Shown here piece by piece: positions 36,496-54,935 of a stretch of DNA of 64,000 bases. Position 1 is the stretch's first letter; each line of letters starts with the position of its first letter. The DNA is from Cymodocea nodosa. Taxonomy: Eukaryota; Streptophyta; Magnoliopsida; Alismatales; Cymodoceaceae. Location: assembly GCA_036874045.1 (NCBI GenBank), contig CM072344.1, positions 13,488,501-13,552,500 of the forward strand, in the 5' to 3' direction. The position numbers and the translations under genes were made by a program. The notes below the pieces were generated by a model, which saw only the letters and a program-made list of their open reading frames with translations, was not told the DNA's origin and did not search any database.

Positions 36496-36903
36496 CGTGG
36501 AAAATATGCATGTAATGGAATTTAATTATATAAGGCATAAAATTCTCGTTGATAAGAAACATTGCAAACCTTATTAAAATACACTTATAGGGATATACCT
36601 CTCAGGTGAAAATTCTCAAAATGATGAAAATTTAGTAACTTCAGTGAAAAGTAGAAAGTCAAATATTTGTTACTAAGGATTTGCAAAAGAAGAAAATGAA
36701 GATATCAAACAAGGAGAAATGTTTTTAATTCTACAATTTAGTTTTCTTTGCTTATAATTATGAAATTGATTAGATGAAGCATTGTATCATTATATCATTG
36801 CATCTAAAATTTCTAAGGAGTGTTTAATTATATATTGTAATTGAAACCTTGAATATAAAGTATTGAATAAAACAATGTTTTAGTTTATTTTAATTTTGAA
36901 GTT
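36496..36903 (+). mobile_element. Copia left LTR, 3' part (end missing)
   Basis: Aligns with about 24965-25490 of the intact LTR (ATATGCATG, CAAACAAGGAGAAATG, TTTAGTTTTCT, GTAATTGAAACCTTGAAT). It stops about 80 bp short of the LTR end, where F sequence begins without its own left end. Confidence 0.85.
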
Positions 36904-38484
36904 ACTAGATAACTCAATGGACTACATTCATTGAGTTACTACTTAACTCAACATATGAGTCCATAACTCTCTCTCTTGACAGTTGTTTTGCATCTAGATT
37001 CAATCATCCATTAGGTGATCCCAAAAAATGCAAACAACAAACTTACGCTCTTTGATTGCTACTTATATGAAATTTAACAAAGAATAGATTTAGCTTTCAA
37101 ATGAACTTAAATAGCAAACAATCAAGGCACAATTTTAGAGATTTAAACTAATTAGTTTCAAAATAAAGTCATACAATTTCATACCTAACTAAAATAAAAT
37201 GAACACACAACATTTAACAATTACTAACAAATAATACAAACACAAATGATACAAACATAGAACATAATAAACATAATGTTGTAAACATAAATATGCATGT
37301 TCCTTAAGGTAGATGATTTATGAGGGGAAAACGCTCTATTGAAAATAAAAGACTTCCAACATTACATACAATGTGGTTACACTTTTGAAAACTTAACCAC
37401 TTACTGTCAAGCACTCCTCTCCCTACTAGATTACGAACCTAGACTTATGTGAGATGATTTCCTTTTCAAGGAAACGACATCAACCTAACACCAAGGTTGA
37501 AAACTTTCATTATCTTTGGAGAGATGATTCAATGCTTGGTGAAGAAACATTTCTTTTTTGTGATGCGATCACTCCTTTATAGTGGTTGTCAGTCACTATA
37601 GTTTGCTTGAAATCGACCTGACTCTAGAAATTATCCTTATAGACCTTTGATGAATGATGAGTGGTGGTGAAAGATATCTCAAGAAACATCTGACACTTTC
37701 TATAGTGAGTGTGGCTATCTACCGCCCTCTACTTTTGGATTTCTTTCAGTCCTTTTATATTTCTTTTTTACTAATAACTACTATCGCTAACATGACTAGT
37801 TGGATTCTTCTTTCCTACATATCAACAATTGTAATTACTTCTTCATTCCACATTAGAGATTATGGGCATGAATCATGCAACATAGTTTTCCTATGCATTT
37901 CCTATAATTGCTTAGAATCGTAGATTAAATAATAACTAGTCCATGAAGTTAATGTAGCTCAACAAACTCGTACAACCCTTCAGTTTAGTAAGAAATATAT
38001 ATATACATACTAAACAGGTGTAAATAACATGTAATAATATGTAGAAAGGGAATATTCAATTATTCAGAAATGATACTTAATTAAAATTAATTCCTTCAAA
38101 TTATGCATATTCTTCAATTAAGTTTAAAATTTATATAAATATAACATAATGGCCTAATTCTCATCTGATAAGCTAATTAACATACTATTTAGAATGAAAA
38201 AGTACATAATATTAACGGTTAAATAATGGTTAATTACATAATATTTAGCTTATCATATGATAATTAAGCCATTATGTTATAATTGCACTATTATTTGCTT
38301 TAATGAAAGAATCTACATAATTTTAAGGAATTAATGTTAATTAAGTACATTTTTGCATTGTCGATGAGTCATAGGCTTTTTAATTCCTAAGTATCTGAAT
38401 TGTCTATTATTTTAGAGAGTTACATTTCATGTATCAGTTATGTTTTAAATGCTTAAAGAATAGTTTATTCTTTCTTAGAGTACA

Positions 38485-40716
38485 TGTTTAGAATGAAAAA
38501 GTGCATATTATTAACGGTTAAATGATGGTTAATTGCATAATATTTAGCTTATCATATAAGAATTAAGCCATTATGTTATAATTGCTCTATTATATGCTTT
38601 AATTGAAGAATTTGCTTAATTTGGGGAAATTAATGTTAATTTAGTACATTTATTAACTGTCGGTAAGTTGCAGGCTGTGAAATTCTTAAGTATCCAAATT
38701 TTCTAATATATCGGACAGTTATGTTTAACATACCGAACAAATTTGGATAGTTATGTCTAACATACCGAACAAATTCAGATAGTTATGTTTAACAGATCGA
38801 ATATGTATCGGATAGTTATATTTAAATTGCCGAACAGTTATGTTTTGAGAGAATATTTTATTATTTCCTGAAGTACACATGTCGAAACCATAATGAATGA
38901 CTTAAGTGAACTTTCGATGAGTTATCTATAACTATTCGAAATTGTAGTTGGGTATCGGATAGTTATCCATGTAACTCTCCGAAATCTCTTTTTATTTATA
39001 AAATAACTGAGGACACGTGTCATGTTCTAGGAAATTGACTTAAGTGGATTTTCGGTGAGTCAGCTGTAACTATCCGAAATGCATTTGAGTAACTATCCGA
39101 AATGCATTTGAGCATCGGATAGTTAGACCTGTAACTCTTTGAAATGTTATTTTATGATTAAACTGCTGCTGACACGTGTTGAGATCTGGTAGATTTACTT
39201 AAGTTATATATCGGTGAGTTATTTGTAACTATCCAAAATGCATCTAAGCATCGGATAGTTAAGTTTATAAGTATCCGAAATGCATCTGAGTATTAGATAG
39301 TTAAGTTTATGCATGTGTTTTATAGTTAAATCAACGAAGAAATTTCGTTAAGTTATCTGTAACTCCACGGACTATATATTTTCTAATTGCCACTATAGCG
39401 GTTGTAGGAACAAACAGTTGGAAGTGAAAAATCACATTTGCACGTATCGCGCAAGGAGAAGAAAGCATCGTCGTTGATATGAATGAAGGAAATCCAACTG
39501 ACCATTCAAGCAAAAGTAGTTACTACTGAAGAAATATAAAAGAAAAGAAGAAAAAAAGAAGAAGTGTGTGATCGATGAGCGGACAATGTGTGTAGAGGAG
39601 GATCAACGTCGCAATTCTCTGAAGTACCACACCAACCATCATCATCACCATCACCACACCATAATCACCAACCATCGGAGGTTTGTGAGGATACTTGCTT
39701 GATGTCGGGTCGATTCCGAGCTAAACACAGTGTCTGACAACCACTATGAGGAGTGATCGCATTGCGGGAAGGGAAGCCATTTTCACCAAGCGCCGACTCA
39801 TATTTCAGGAGATCGTAAAGCTTTTAGCCTTGGCTTCGAGTTGATGCCTGTATGCTGAAGAGGAGATCATCTTGCAATTCTAGACTAGCAATTCTATAAG
39901 GAGAGGAGACATGATTGTAAGTGGTTTAATTTTCAGTGGTGTAATCGCATTGCAAGTAGTGTCAGAAGTATTTACTGTCAAGTGAGATTACTTTATATTT
40001 CACCTATCGCCCATTTCCATGTTCATATTAAAACAAAAATACCAAAAACAATTTATCTATGTTTGTATGTTGTATTTGAGTGTTGTATTGTTTGTGTTGT
40101 ATCGTGATTAATGTTATCTTTGTCAGTGTTGTGATTGTTTTATGTTTATTTTAGTTTTACAGTTTACTGAAATTGGTTCGTTCAAAAGACTTAAAGATTT
40201 TAATGGTTACTATTTGAATTATTTAAATGTTAGTATTGCTTAATGATAAATCCAATGTTAATTAACATTAAATAGCTTAATTGATGTTATTTACAATCTG
40301 TGGAATCACCCAATGGTTGGTCGAATTCCTCTGTAAATAGTAGTATTAAAAAGAAAAGTCAGGCTCGTGGAGTTAACTTAAGTCCACGAGGTTAGTCCGT
40401 TAAGTTAGCCATAACTCAACGAAACTATAAATCAACGGAGAGCTTATTGAATATATAAATTTGATTGTTAACAAATGAACAGTTCTCAAGTTCGTAAGCA
40501 ATTCCCTGTGGGATTGACCTGTACTTGCATACTGATACAATAGACACTGTGCACTTGTAGTTAAAGTACAAATTGGAATTAATATCTAAATTGTATTAAA
40601 GGTTGTTTGTTTACTTCTAAAAGAGAGAATAGACATAAAGATAAATTAACTAAGTAAAAATAGAAGTAACAAATCCAAGTTTTTTTTTCTAGTGTAGTGT
40701 TGGGAAAAACCAAACA
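38485..40716. mobile_element. Solo LTR 'C', TSD GTACA
   Basis: 2232 bp, TGTTTAGAATG to ACCAAACA, flanked by GTACA (38480-38484 and 40717-40721). Its ends and landmark blocks (about 39690-39910 and 40490-40720) are close to A in reverse complement. The difference in length comes from an expanded array of TCGG...CCGA hairpin units at 38690-39310. Inserted in D. Confidence 0.93.
38690..39310. repeat. Array of TCGG(AT/TG)AGTTA...TAACTATCCGA hairpin units
   Basis: At least eight imperfect palindromic units, each a TCGGATAGTTA or TCGGTGAGTTA arm followed within 5-15 bases by a TAACTATCCGA or TAACTCTCCGA arm. Spacers contain GACACGTGTC (39003, 39172) and GACTTAAGTG. The 24465-24620 part of the copia LTR and D at 40750-40980 hold shorter versions. 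Confidence 0.75.
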
Positions 40717-42195
40717 GTACACATGTTAAAACTTTAATACATAACTTAAGTGGATTTTCGATAAGTTAAATGTTAACCATTCGAAGAGCGTCTGAGCATC
40801 GGATAGTTAGGTTTGTAAGTATCTGAAATACCTTTTTATCATAAAACCGATTAAGGACACGTGTCACGATCTGGAAACTTGACTTAAGTTATCTTTTAGA
40901 AGGTTAAGTGCTAACTATCCAAAATGTGTGTGAGTTTTGGATACTTAGAGTTGTAACTATCTGAAACATCTAAACTCATTAAGTTATTTCTTTATTGCAC
41001 GCGTTTTATAGTTAAGTCAATGAAGTAAGTTCGTTGAGTTACATTAACTCCACAGACCATTTATTTTCTAACATGCCACTATAGCAGTTGTAGAAGTAGG
41101 AAATTTGAAAGAAAACCATGATTACATGTATCACTCAGGAATTAACTCATGAATAAAGAAGAAATCATCATCATTGTTATGAATGAAGGAAATCCAATTG
41201 ATCATTTAAGTAGAAACAATTATTACTGAAAGAAATATAAAAGAATAGGAGAAAGACGAAGAAAGAGTGAGGTGGAGGACCGCACTAACTACAAGAAGCG
41301 TTAGAAGTTCTTTGAAACTCCATAACACCACCAAAATCACCAACCATCGGAGGTTTGTGAGAATACTTTCCAGATGTTGGGTCGATTTTGAGTTAAACAC
41401 AGTGACTAACAACCACTGTAAGGAGTGATCACATTGCAAGAAGGGAAGTCATTTTCACCAAGCACCGACTCATATCTCAGGAGATCGTAAAGCTTCTAAC
41501 CTTGATTTTAGGTTGATGCTAGTATACTGAAGAGGAGATCAACTTACAAGTCTTGGTTCACAATTCTATAGGGAGAGGAGGCAATATTGTAAGTGATTAA
41601 GTTTTTAGTGGTATAATCACATTGCATGTAGTGACGAAAGTTTTTACTATTAATAAAGATTTTTACATTTCACCTTTTGTTCATCTTCAGGAACATATCA
41701 AAACAAAAATACCAAAAACAACTAATTATCTGTATTTACATTTAGTATCAAAGTGTTGTATTATTTGTTTTATATTGTGATTAATGTTATCATTGTCAGT
41801 AATGTGAATGTTTTATATTTGTTTGATTCAGAAAATAGAAAATAGTTTATTGTTTAATGAAATTGATTCGTCCAAGATACTTAAAAATCTTAATGGTTAC
41901 TATTTGAAATATCTAAATGTTAGTATTTCTTAATGACAAATCTCATATTAACTAACATTAAAAAGCTTAATTGATATTATTTACATTCTGTGGAACTGCC
42001 CAATGGATGGCCGAATTACTCTGTGAATAGTAGTATTTAACTAGAAAGGTAGGCTTGTGGAGTTAACTTAAGTTCACGAGGTTAGTCTATTGAGTTAGCT
42101 ATAACTCCACGAACTAAGTCCATTGAGTTAATAGTAACTCAACGAAGTACTTAATTGAATATATACAAACTTTGGCATAAAAATTAAAATAATAC

Positions 42196-44174
42196 TGTTT
42201 AGAATGAAAAAGTGCATAATATTAATGGTTAAATGATGGTTAATTGCATAATATTTAGCTTATCATATGAGAATTAAGCCATTATGTTATAATTGCATTA
42301 TTATATGCTTTAATGAAAGAATCTGCATAATTTCAAGGAATTAGTGTTAATTAAGTACATTTTTGAACTATTGGTAAATTATAGGCTTTGAAATTTTTAA
42401 GTATTCAAATTGTCTGTTATTTTGGAGAGTTATATTACATGTACCAGACAGTTATATTTTAAACGCTTAAAGAATATTTTATTATTTCCTAGAGTACACG
42501 TGTTGAAATCTTAATGCATGACTTAAGTGAATGTTCAATAAGTTATCTATTAACTATTTAAAATGTGTCTGAGCATCAGATAGTTAGGTTTGTAAGTATC
42601 TGAAATATCTGAACTCTTTAAGTTAGAATTATGCATGTGTTGAAATTAAATGTTTTATTATATCATGTAAGCTACACATGTATAACTCGTTAAGTTAGCA
42701 TAACTATATGCGTTGAGTTAATTGAATATATATTAAGGTAATGTGTTGTGTTAGTGTTATAAGTTTATAAGTTATTTCTTTATTACACTTGTTTTATAGT
42801 TAAGTCAACGAAGTAAGTCCGTTGAGTTACACCAACTCCATGGACCATTTATTTTCTAACATGTCATTATAGTAGTTGTAGAAACAAGAAATACGAAGGA
42901 AAACCACGATTGCACCTATTACACAAGAATTCACTTGTGGAATGAAGAAGAAATCACCATTGTTAATATGAATGAAGGAAATCCAACCGATCATTGAAGT
43001 AAAAGCAGTTACTACTGAAAGAAATATAAAAGATGAAGAAAAAGTGTGGGAATAGGTGTGGAGAACCGCGCTAACTACAGGAATCATCGAAAGTTCCCTG
43101 AAGCTCCACACCACACCACCAAAATCACCAACCATTGGAGGTCTATGATGATACTTTCCGGATATTGGGTCGATTCCGAGCTAAACACAATGACTTACAA
43201 CCACTATGAGGAGTGATCGCGTCGTAAAAAGGGAAACCATTTTTACCAAGCACCGACTCATATCTCAAGAGATCGTAAAGCTTCTAGCCTTGATATTGGG
43301 TTGATGCTAGTATGCTAAAGAGGAGATCATTTTACAATTCTTGGTTCCCGATTCTATAGGGAGAGGAGGCAAGATTGTAAGTGATTACGTTTCCAATGGT
43401 GTAATCGCGTCACATGTAGTGACAGAAGTTTTTACAGTCGATAGAGATTTTTTTTACATTTCACCGCTCATCTTTAGGAACATATCAAAACAAAAATACC
43501 AAAAATAACAAATTATCTGTATTTGCATTTAGTATTAAAGCGTTGTATTATTTGTTTTGTATTGTGATTAATGTTATCATTATCAATATTGTGAATGCTT
43601 TATGTTTGTTTGATTCAGAAAATAGAGAATAGTTTTATTGTTTACTGAAATTGATTCGTCTTAAATACTTAAATATTTTAATAGTTATGGTTTGAAATAT
43701 CTGAATGTTAGTATTGCTTAATAAAAAATCTAATATTAACTAATATTAAAGAGTTTAATTGATGTTATTTACATTCTATAGAACTGCCTAATGATTGGTT
43801 GAATTTCTCTGTGAATAGCAATATTTAACTAGAAAGGTAATCTCGTGGAGTTAACTTAAGTCCATGAGATTAGTTCGTTGAGTTAACTATAACTCCACGA
43901 ACTGAGTTCCGTTGAGTTAACTGTAACTCAATAGAATGTTTAACTGAACACATATAAACTCCAATATAAAAATCGAAATAGTACACAATTCTTACTCAAT
44001 CTCTGTGGAATCGACCTGTACTTGCACACAAATACAATATACACTGTGTACTTACAGTTAAAATACAAATTAGACTTAATATCTAATTTGTATGAAAGGT
44101 TGTTTGTTTACTTCTAAAAGAATTTATTAATATAAGCATAAAAACAAATCAAAGAAGTTTTCACAAATCAAACA
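42196..44174. mobile_element. Solo LTR 'E', TSD AATAC/AGTAC
   Basis: 1979 bp, TGTTTAGAATG to AATCAAACA, flanked by AATAC (42191-42195) and AGTAC (44175-44179), one mismatch. Same orientation as C and D; inserted near the right end of D, whose sequence resumes at 44180. Confidence 0.87.
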
Positions 44175-44424
44175 AGTACATAGTCCTTACTCAATCTCTA
44201 TGATTTCGACCTGTATTTGCATACAAATATAATATACACCATGCACTTGCAGTTAAAAATATAAATTGAACTTAATATCTAATTTGTGCGAAAAGTTGTT
44301 TGTTTACTTCTAAAAGAATTTATTAATATAAGCATAAAAACAAATCAAACAAGTTTTCCAACCTAAACACATATCATTAATCATTCATTAATCACTAATA
44401 TTATGCATGTTTTCATTTTAAACA

Positions 44425-44692
44425 AGATACACCTCTTAGGAGAAAATTCTCAAATGATGAAAATTCAGTAACTTTGGTGAAAAGTAGAAAGTTAGATATT
44501 TGTCACTAAAGATTTGCAGAAAAAGAATAAGAAAAGGAAGATATCAAATAGGGAGAAATTTTTTAATTTCACAATTTAGTTTTCTCTATTTGTAATTATG
44601 AAATTGATCAAATGAAGCATTGTATCATTATATCATTCCATTTAAAATTTCTTATGAGAGTTGAATTGTATCTTGTAATTAAAACCTTAAAT
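44425..44692 (+). mobile_element. Copia right LTR, inner part
   Basis: Aligns with about 25120-25440 of the intact LTR (CTCTTAGGAGAAAATTC, AGGGAGAAATT, GTAATTAAAACC). Left part removed together with the left end of F. Confidence 0.82.
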
Positions 44693-44697
44693 ATAAA

Positions 44698-46699
44698 TGT
44701 TTAGACTTGAATTTATGCAATTTATAAATGTTAACTCATGCATTTTGTCAAATTTAAGTTGCCATTAGTATAGTTTAATGTGGAATGATAAGTTAAGTAT
44801 AATTTCAAGTGGTTGCATGTTTTATATGTAATTAATTGATCCATAAATTCTAGTGTTAAGGTTATTGAAAATCATTTGGCGAAACAATATAGAAACTAGT
44901 TATTTGAATGGAATATCTATCATATTAATTAATGGAGGTTGCAAGTTATGTAAAAATGTGGTTATTTGCAAGTTCGTTAGTTATTTCAATAATCAATGAA
45001 CTAACTCCATTAGTCATCACTTTACTGATGAATTTGTCACATAAATTGCACACGTCAACTTTTTATATAACTTATATTATTATTGATATGCAAGTATAAA
45101 ACACATCACAAAGAAGTACTTATATAGAATGCAATTATATGTTTGTTTAAAATGATTTTTATGTTAATTGCATTTATTACCTATGTAATTGTGAATTATA
45201 TGTTTCATGCATAATTTATCTCATATAAGCAAGACTGTTGGTTAACCCAATAACCAACGAACTAACTTCATTGGTAACCAAGTTTGCCAATGACCCTATT
45301 TTTGATATTTTATAGATAATTATCATTATTAAGGTTTATCATTGGCTAAGAAGTTTACCAACAATGGTATAATTAAGGTATTTTTACAATCTTAGTTTAT
45401 TTTATTCCATTACTAAGCATGTATTGAAATGTTGATTATTTAGGAACCATTAAAAGATTTATATCTCTGTTATTTATCAATGGATACGATAGAAATTTTA
45501 CATGTATCAAAGTAGTTGTAGGAAGTAGATAAACTTATATTCCAGAAAATGAAGAATGTAGTTAACATGGAAAAGAATATGGGTTGCATGGAGAATTCTT
45601 ATTCACTAGAAGGATCAAAGTTAGTAGGTGGTACTAGTAGTAAATACTGTTGTAATTAACAACACAATGCACTATCTCCACTCATAGGAATGTGGTCTCG
45701 TCTTGATACTACCATATAAGGAAATATGGAAACTACATTGGTTCTCTCTCCTTCTTCATCCAAATGTCATTCTGGTGCATATCCATCTTCGAATTTCCAT
45801 AATCCACCTATCCAGTTCTTCTTGGAAAGAGATTGATAACCTCTTCTTCTTCATTTTCTGCCCTGATGTGGTCACTACAGGTTTCTTTAACGTAAGTGCA
45901 TCCTTGAAAGAAAGTCTCTTGGCACCAACTGCTTCCCTCTGTAGTTTCGTACCATTGAAATTATGTAAATGACACACAAACATTCAATACAAGTTGTGAA
46001 AGAAGAATTGCCAACTTGACAACCTAGTGATCTAAAAGTAAAGATAAAGAGAAGATCTTGACCTAAACAAGTCTAGAAGGGTGAAGGTTATAGTGCTAGA
46101 TTAGGTATTCTCTCCTTTTCTATTTTATTTTATTTTACATTCATTCTGTGTAAGCAATTATGTTTGCATGTGATCGTAATTGTAATGTTTTGTGTTGTAT
46201 TTGTTGCAATTGCATTTTAATTATTTTATTTAACCTAAAATATCATATTTCATATCTCAATTAACAACATGGAAAACATCTTCACTAATTTCATCTAACT
46301 CGCACTTTGAAACTTTGTTGTGTACACACTAACCTTGCGATCGTATGGTTGGTAAAATAGTTTACCAATGATAGACTAATAAATATAAACATTTAGTATA
46401 ATCTAAATTAAGTAAGAGTAATTTATTTTAAATCCCTATTAGTTAAACATAGTTAACAATAGTTAAGTAGAAGTTGCATAATCCTAAATAGTTATAAAAG
46501 TCAATTAATTAGAAGAAACAAACGTGACATTGTTAAGTTTCTAATTAATTATTAGGTATCCTAAGAGAAATTGATAAATTTAATCTCTAAGAATAAACTT
46601 GTATTTACGTACTATTCACAATTAAATCCGTACACTTGCGGTATAACAAAGTATCAACTATTTAGTAGTTAGATATAATATATTAAATAAGGTTAAACA
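44698..46699. mobile_element. Solo LTR 'G', TSD ATAAA
   Basis: 2002 bp, TGTTTAGACTTG to GGTTAAACA, flanked by perfect ATAAA duplications (44693-44697 and 46700-46704). The interior differs from A-F, but the termini agree, so it is a related or separate LTR family. It contains a GTTGGTTAACCCAATAACCAACGAAC stretch near 45240 and a block near 46610-46640 with GTACACTTGCGG similar in kind to the A-F block. Frames at 45703-45983 are not assignable. Confidence 0.87.
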
Positions 46700-46704
46700 A
46701 TAAA

Positions 46705-46817
46705 GTATTGAATAAAATAATATTTTAGATTATTTTAATTTTAAAGTTTTAATTATAATTAAATTTATTAAAAAACATAACTTACTTCTTTCTTACGTAG
46801 CCTTTTGATCCTCTACA
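46705..46817 (+). mobile_element. Copia right LTR, 3' end
   Basis: Resumes after the ATAAA duplication of G and ends CCTCTACA, aligned with the end of the intact LTR. The next five bases, TTATT, repeat the left flank of the composite. Confidence 0.85.
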
Positions 46818-46822
46818 TTATT

Positions 46823-47474
46823 GATTATCACTAATGTCGTAAAGCATGTGCTATAGTGATTTTTGCCATACTTTACTAAAAATTACTGTGCCCCGTCACT
46901 TCATTTACATATTGTTTTCTTGTGCTTCAGTGATCTACAGTAATTTTCGCTAGAGCATTGGAAATTTAAACAAACCCCTAGACCGTAGCATAGAATAATT
47001 ATCTAAATTTTAATTTGCCGCTAGATACATAAATATTGAAATTTTAACTTTTATTGTTTTCAATTTAATGCATAAATATCATAAAAACAATGGAATTAAA
47101 ATTTTTTCTATCATATTTCAAATTTTTATTTTTTTCCCTTTCTAGGTGTAAATATTTCAAAAGAAAGACTTTTCTTTTACATACCAATTTTTCTAGGAGA
47201 ATCTTTAAATAATTTAAAGAATATAACATGCTTGAAATTTTAATATATAATAAATTATAGTTTAAATTAATTGATATAACTAAATTTAAAATTTTAAAAA
47301 TAATAAAATAAAAGACACCTATTATAATATTCGCTTCGGTCATTCCTCTCTGGTTTTGCCTAAACCCTCGTCTCTCGAACGCCTGCATCCTTTCCCAGAC
47401 TGCGTGAAGGCCGGAACGCTACCAACCCACCGCCGGCTGCTCCAGCCACGGTCGCCTAGAAAAACGACTAGAAG
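46823..47474 (+). promoter_or_regulatory. Upstream region of RUVBL1
   Basis: 650 bp between the composite insertion and the RUVBL1 start. AT-rich up to about 47330, then GC-rich to the ATG, which fits a 5' leader. ATTATAATATTC at 47321 is a possible TATA element, and TAAACCCTCG at about 47361 resembles the telo-box found near promoters of translation and growth genes. The start site was not determined. The minus frame at 47388-47065 is spurious. Confidence 0.4.
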
Positions 47475-54137
<6,663 letters not shown>

Positions 54138-54935
54138 TGCTCTTGTACCCAATACCACCCTGCCCGAAACCTGTAGAAATTTTGGCAACGGCGCTTCTTT
54201 ATGTTGAAATGCTACATTATTTATCTATCAACTGTGAAGTTCAAGGGGTCATCCGGTTGATGCAGGGAAAAGGCTGGTTCATTCTTGCTTGATCTGATAT
54301 TAATGTTAAGCATTTGGGTACGATGTTCTTTTATCAGTAATACTTAGCCCTTGCATACCGGTTCTCTTTTCCCATTGTGAATTATAAGCAAGGTGAAAAT
54401 GTGTTAACCTCACAAACCGAATTATAAGCTTGAGCCGTAAGCTTAGTCCCTGTCACATGCTCTTTCACAGGTAGGTTGACGAACAGCCTTGTCAAGTTCA
54501 TGTGGTTTCTTCATTTTCCTCTTTTCTCATTATATTTTTCATTTTCCCACAAAAACAAAATACATAGAGTGCATGTAGCTTCATTAATTTATTAGCCCTT
54601 AATTAACTGGTAAGTCATGACGCTCCGCCGGTTTCCTTAAAAAAATTCCTACAGAAAAATAAATATCAGAAGCAAAAGCCCAAGTGACAAATTTCATAAA
54701 GATTTCTGATCCCTTTCCAAAAACTAAGAAGTGGATATCACAAATTGGAGGAATGCCAAAAGCTGAAATTCAAGAGAAATTTCAGAGGGTATATTGTCTA
54801 AGGAAAATAAAGAATGCCAAAAGGAAGTTATGAACATTTAAGTAGGAATATTCAACAACTAAATCTGACTCATGAGCTTCAAGACCATAAGCTGAAGTAT
54901 GAAAGTACCAAATACTTCAATGAAAATGCATGTGA
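54138..54935. other. RUVBL1 3' region and intergenic DNA
   Basis: The first few hundred bases are probably the 3' UTR (no exact end seen; AATACTTAGCCC and ATTATAAGC offer only weak signals). The rest shows no gene. Confidence 0.45.

Larger units (their letters stand above)
38186..44369. mobile_element. Solo LTR 'D' (host of C and E)
   Basis: Opposite orientation to A, B and F. Pieces: 38186-38484, 40722-42195 and 44180-44369, together about 1.96 kb. Starts TATTTAGAATG (TG mutated) and ends CCTAAACA, flanked by CATAC (38181-38185) and CATAT (44370-44374), a target duplication with one change. It holds C and E as later insertions. Confidence 0.82.
36904..44424. mobile_element. Solo LTR 'F' (truncated host copy)
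   Basis: Same family and orientation as A and B, in two pieces: 36904-38185 and 44375-44424, the latter ending TTTTAAACA. The first approximately 200 bp and a motif-rich middle part are missing. Interrupted by D near its right end. As the outermost host of the nest it is the oldest of these copies. It sits in the copia right LTR. Confidence 0.75.
33494..46822 (+). mobile_element. Composite copia insertion with six nested solo LTRs
   Basis: The outer 5-bp flanks are identical: TTATT at 33494-33498 and at 46818-46822. The left end (33499, TATTGAATATT) aligns with the start of the copia LTR at 23809, and the right end (46817, GATCCTCTACA) with its end at 25564. The copia LTR appears as a left copy, 33499-34464 plus 36496-36903, and a right copy, 44425-44692 plus 46705-46817. 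These overlap in LTR coordinates, so two LTRs are present. The coding interior, the last 80 bp or so of the left LTR and the 5' part of the right LTR are gone. Inside sit solo LTRs B (in the left LTR), F and G (in the right LTR), D inside F, and C and E inside D. Confidence 0.85.

Noticed and set aside
45703-45983. Overlapping frames on both strands at 45.7-46.0 kb as a gene
   Set aside because: They lie inside solo LTR G and match no family.
47065-47388. Minus-strand frame upstream of RUVBL1
   Set aside because: AT-rich, lies in the promoter region and runs antisense to the leader.
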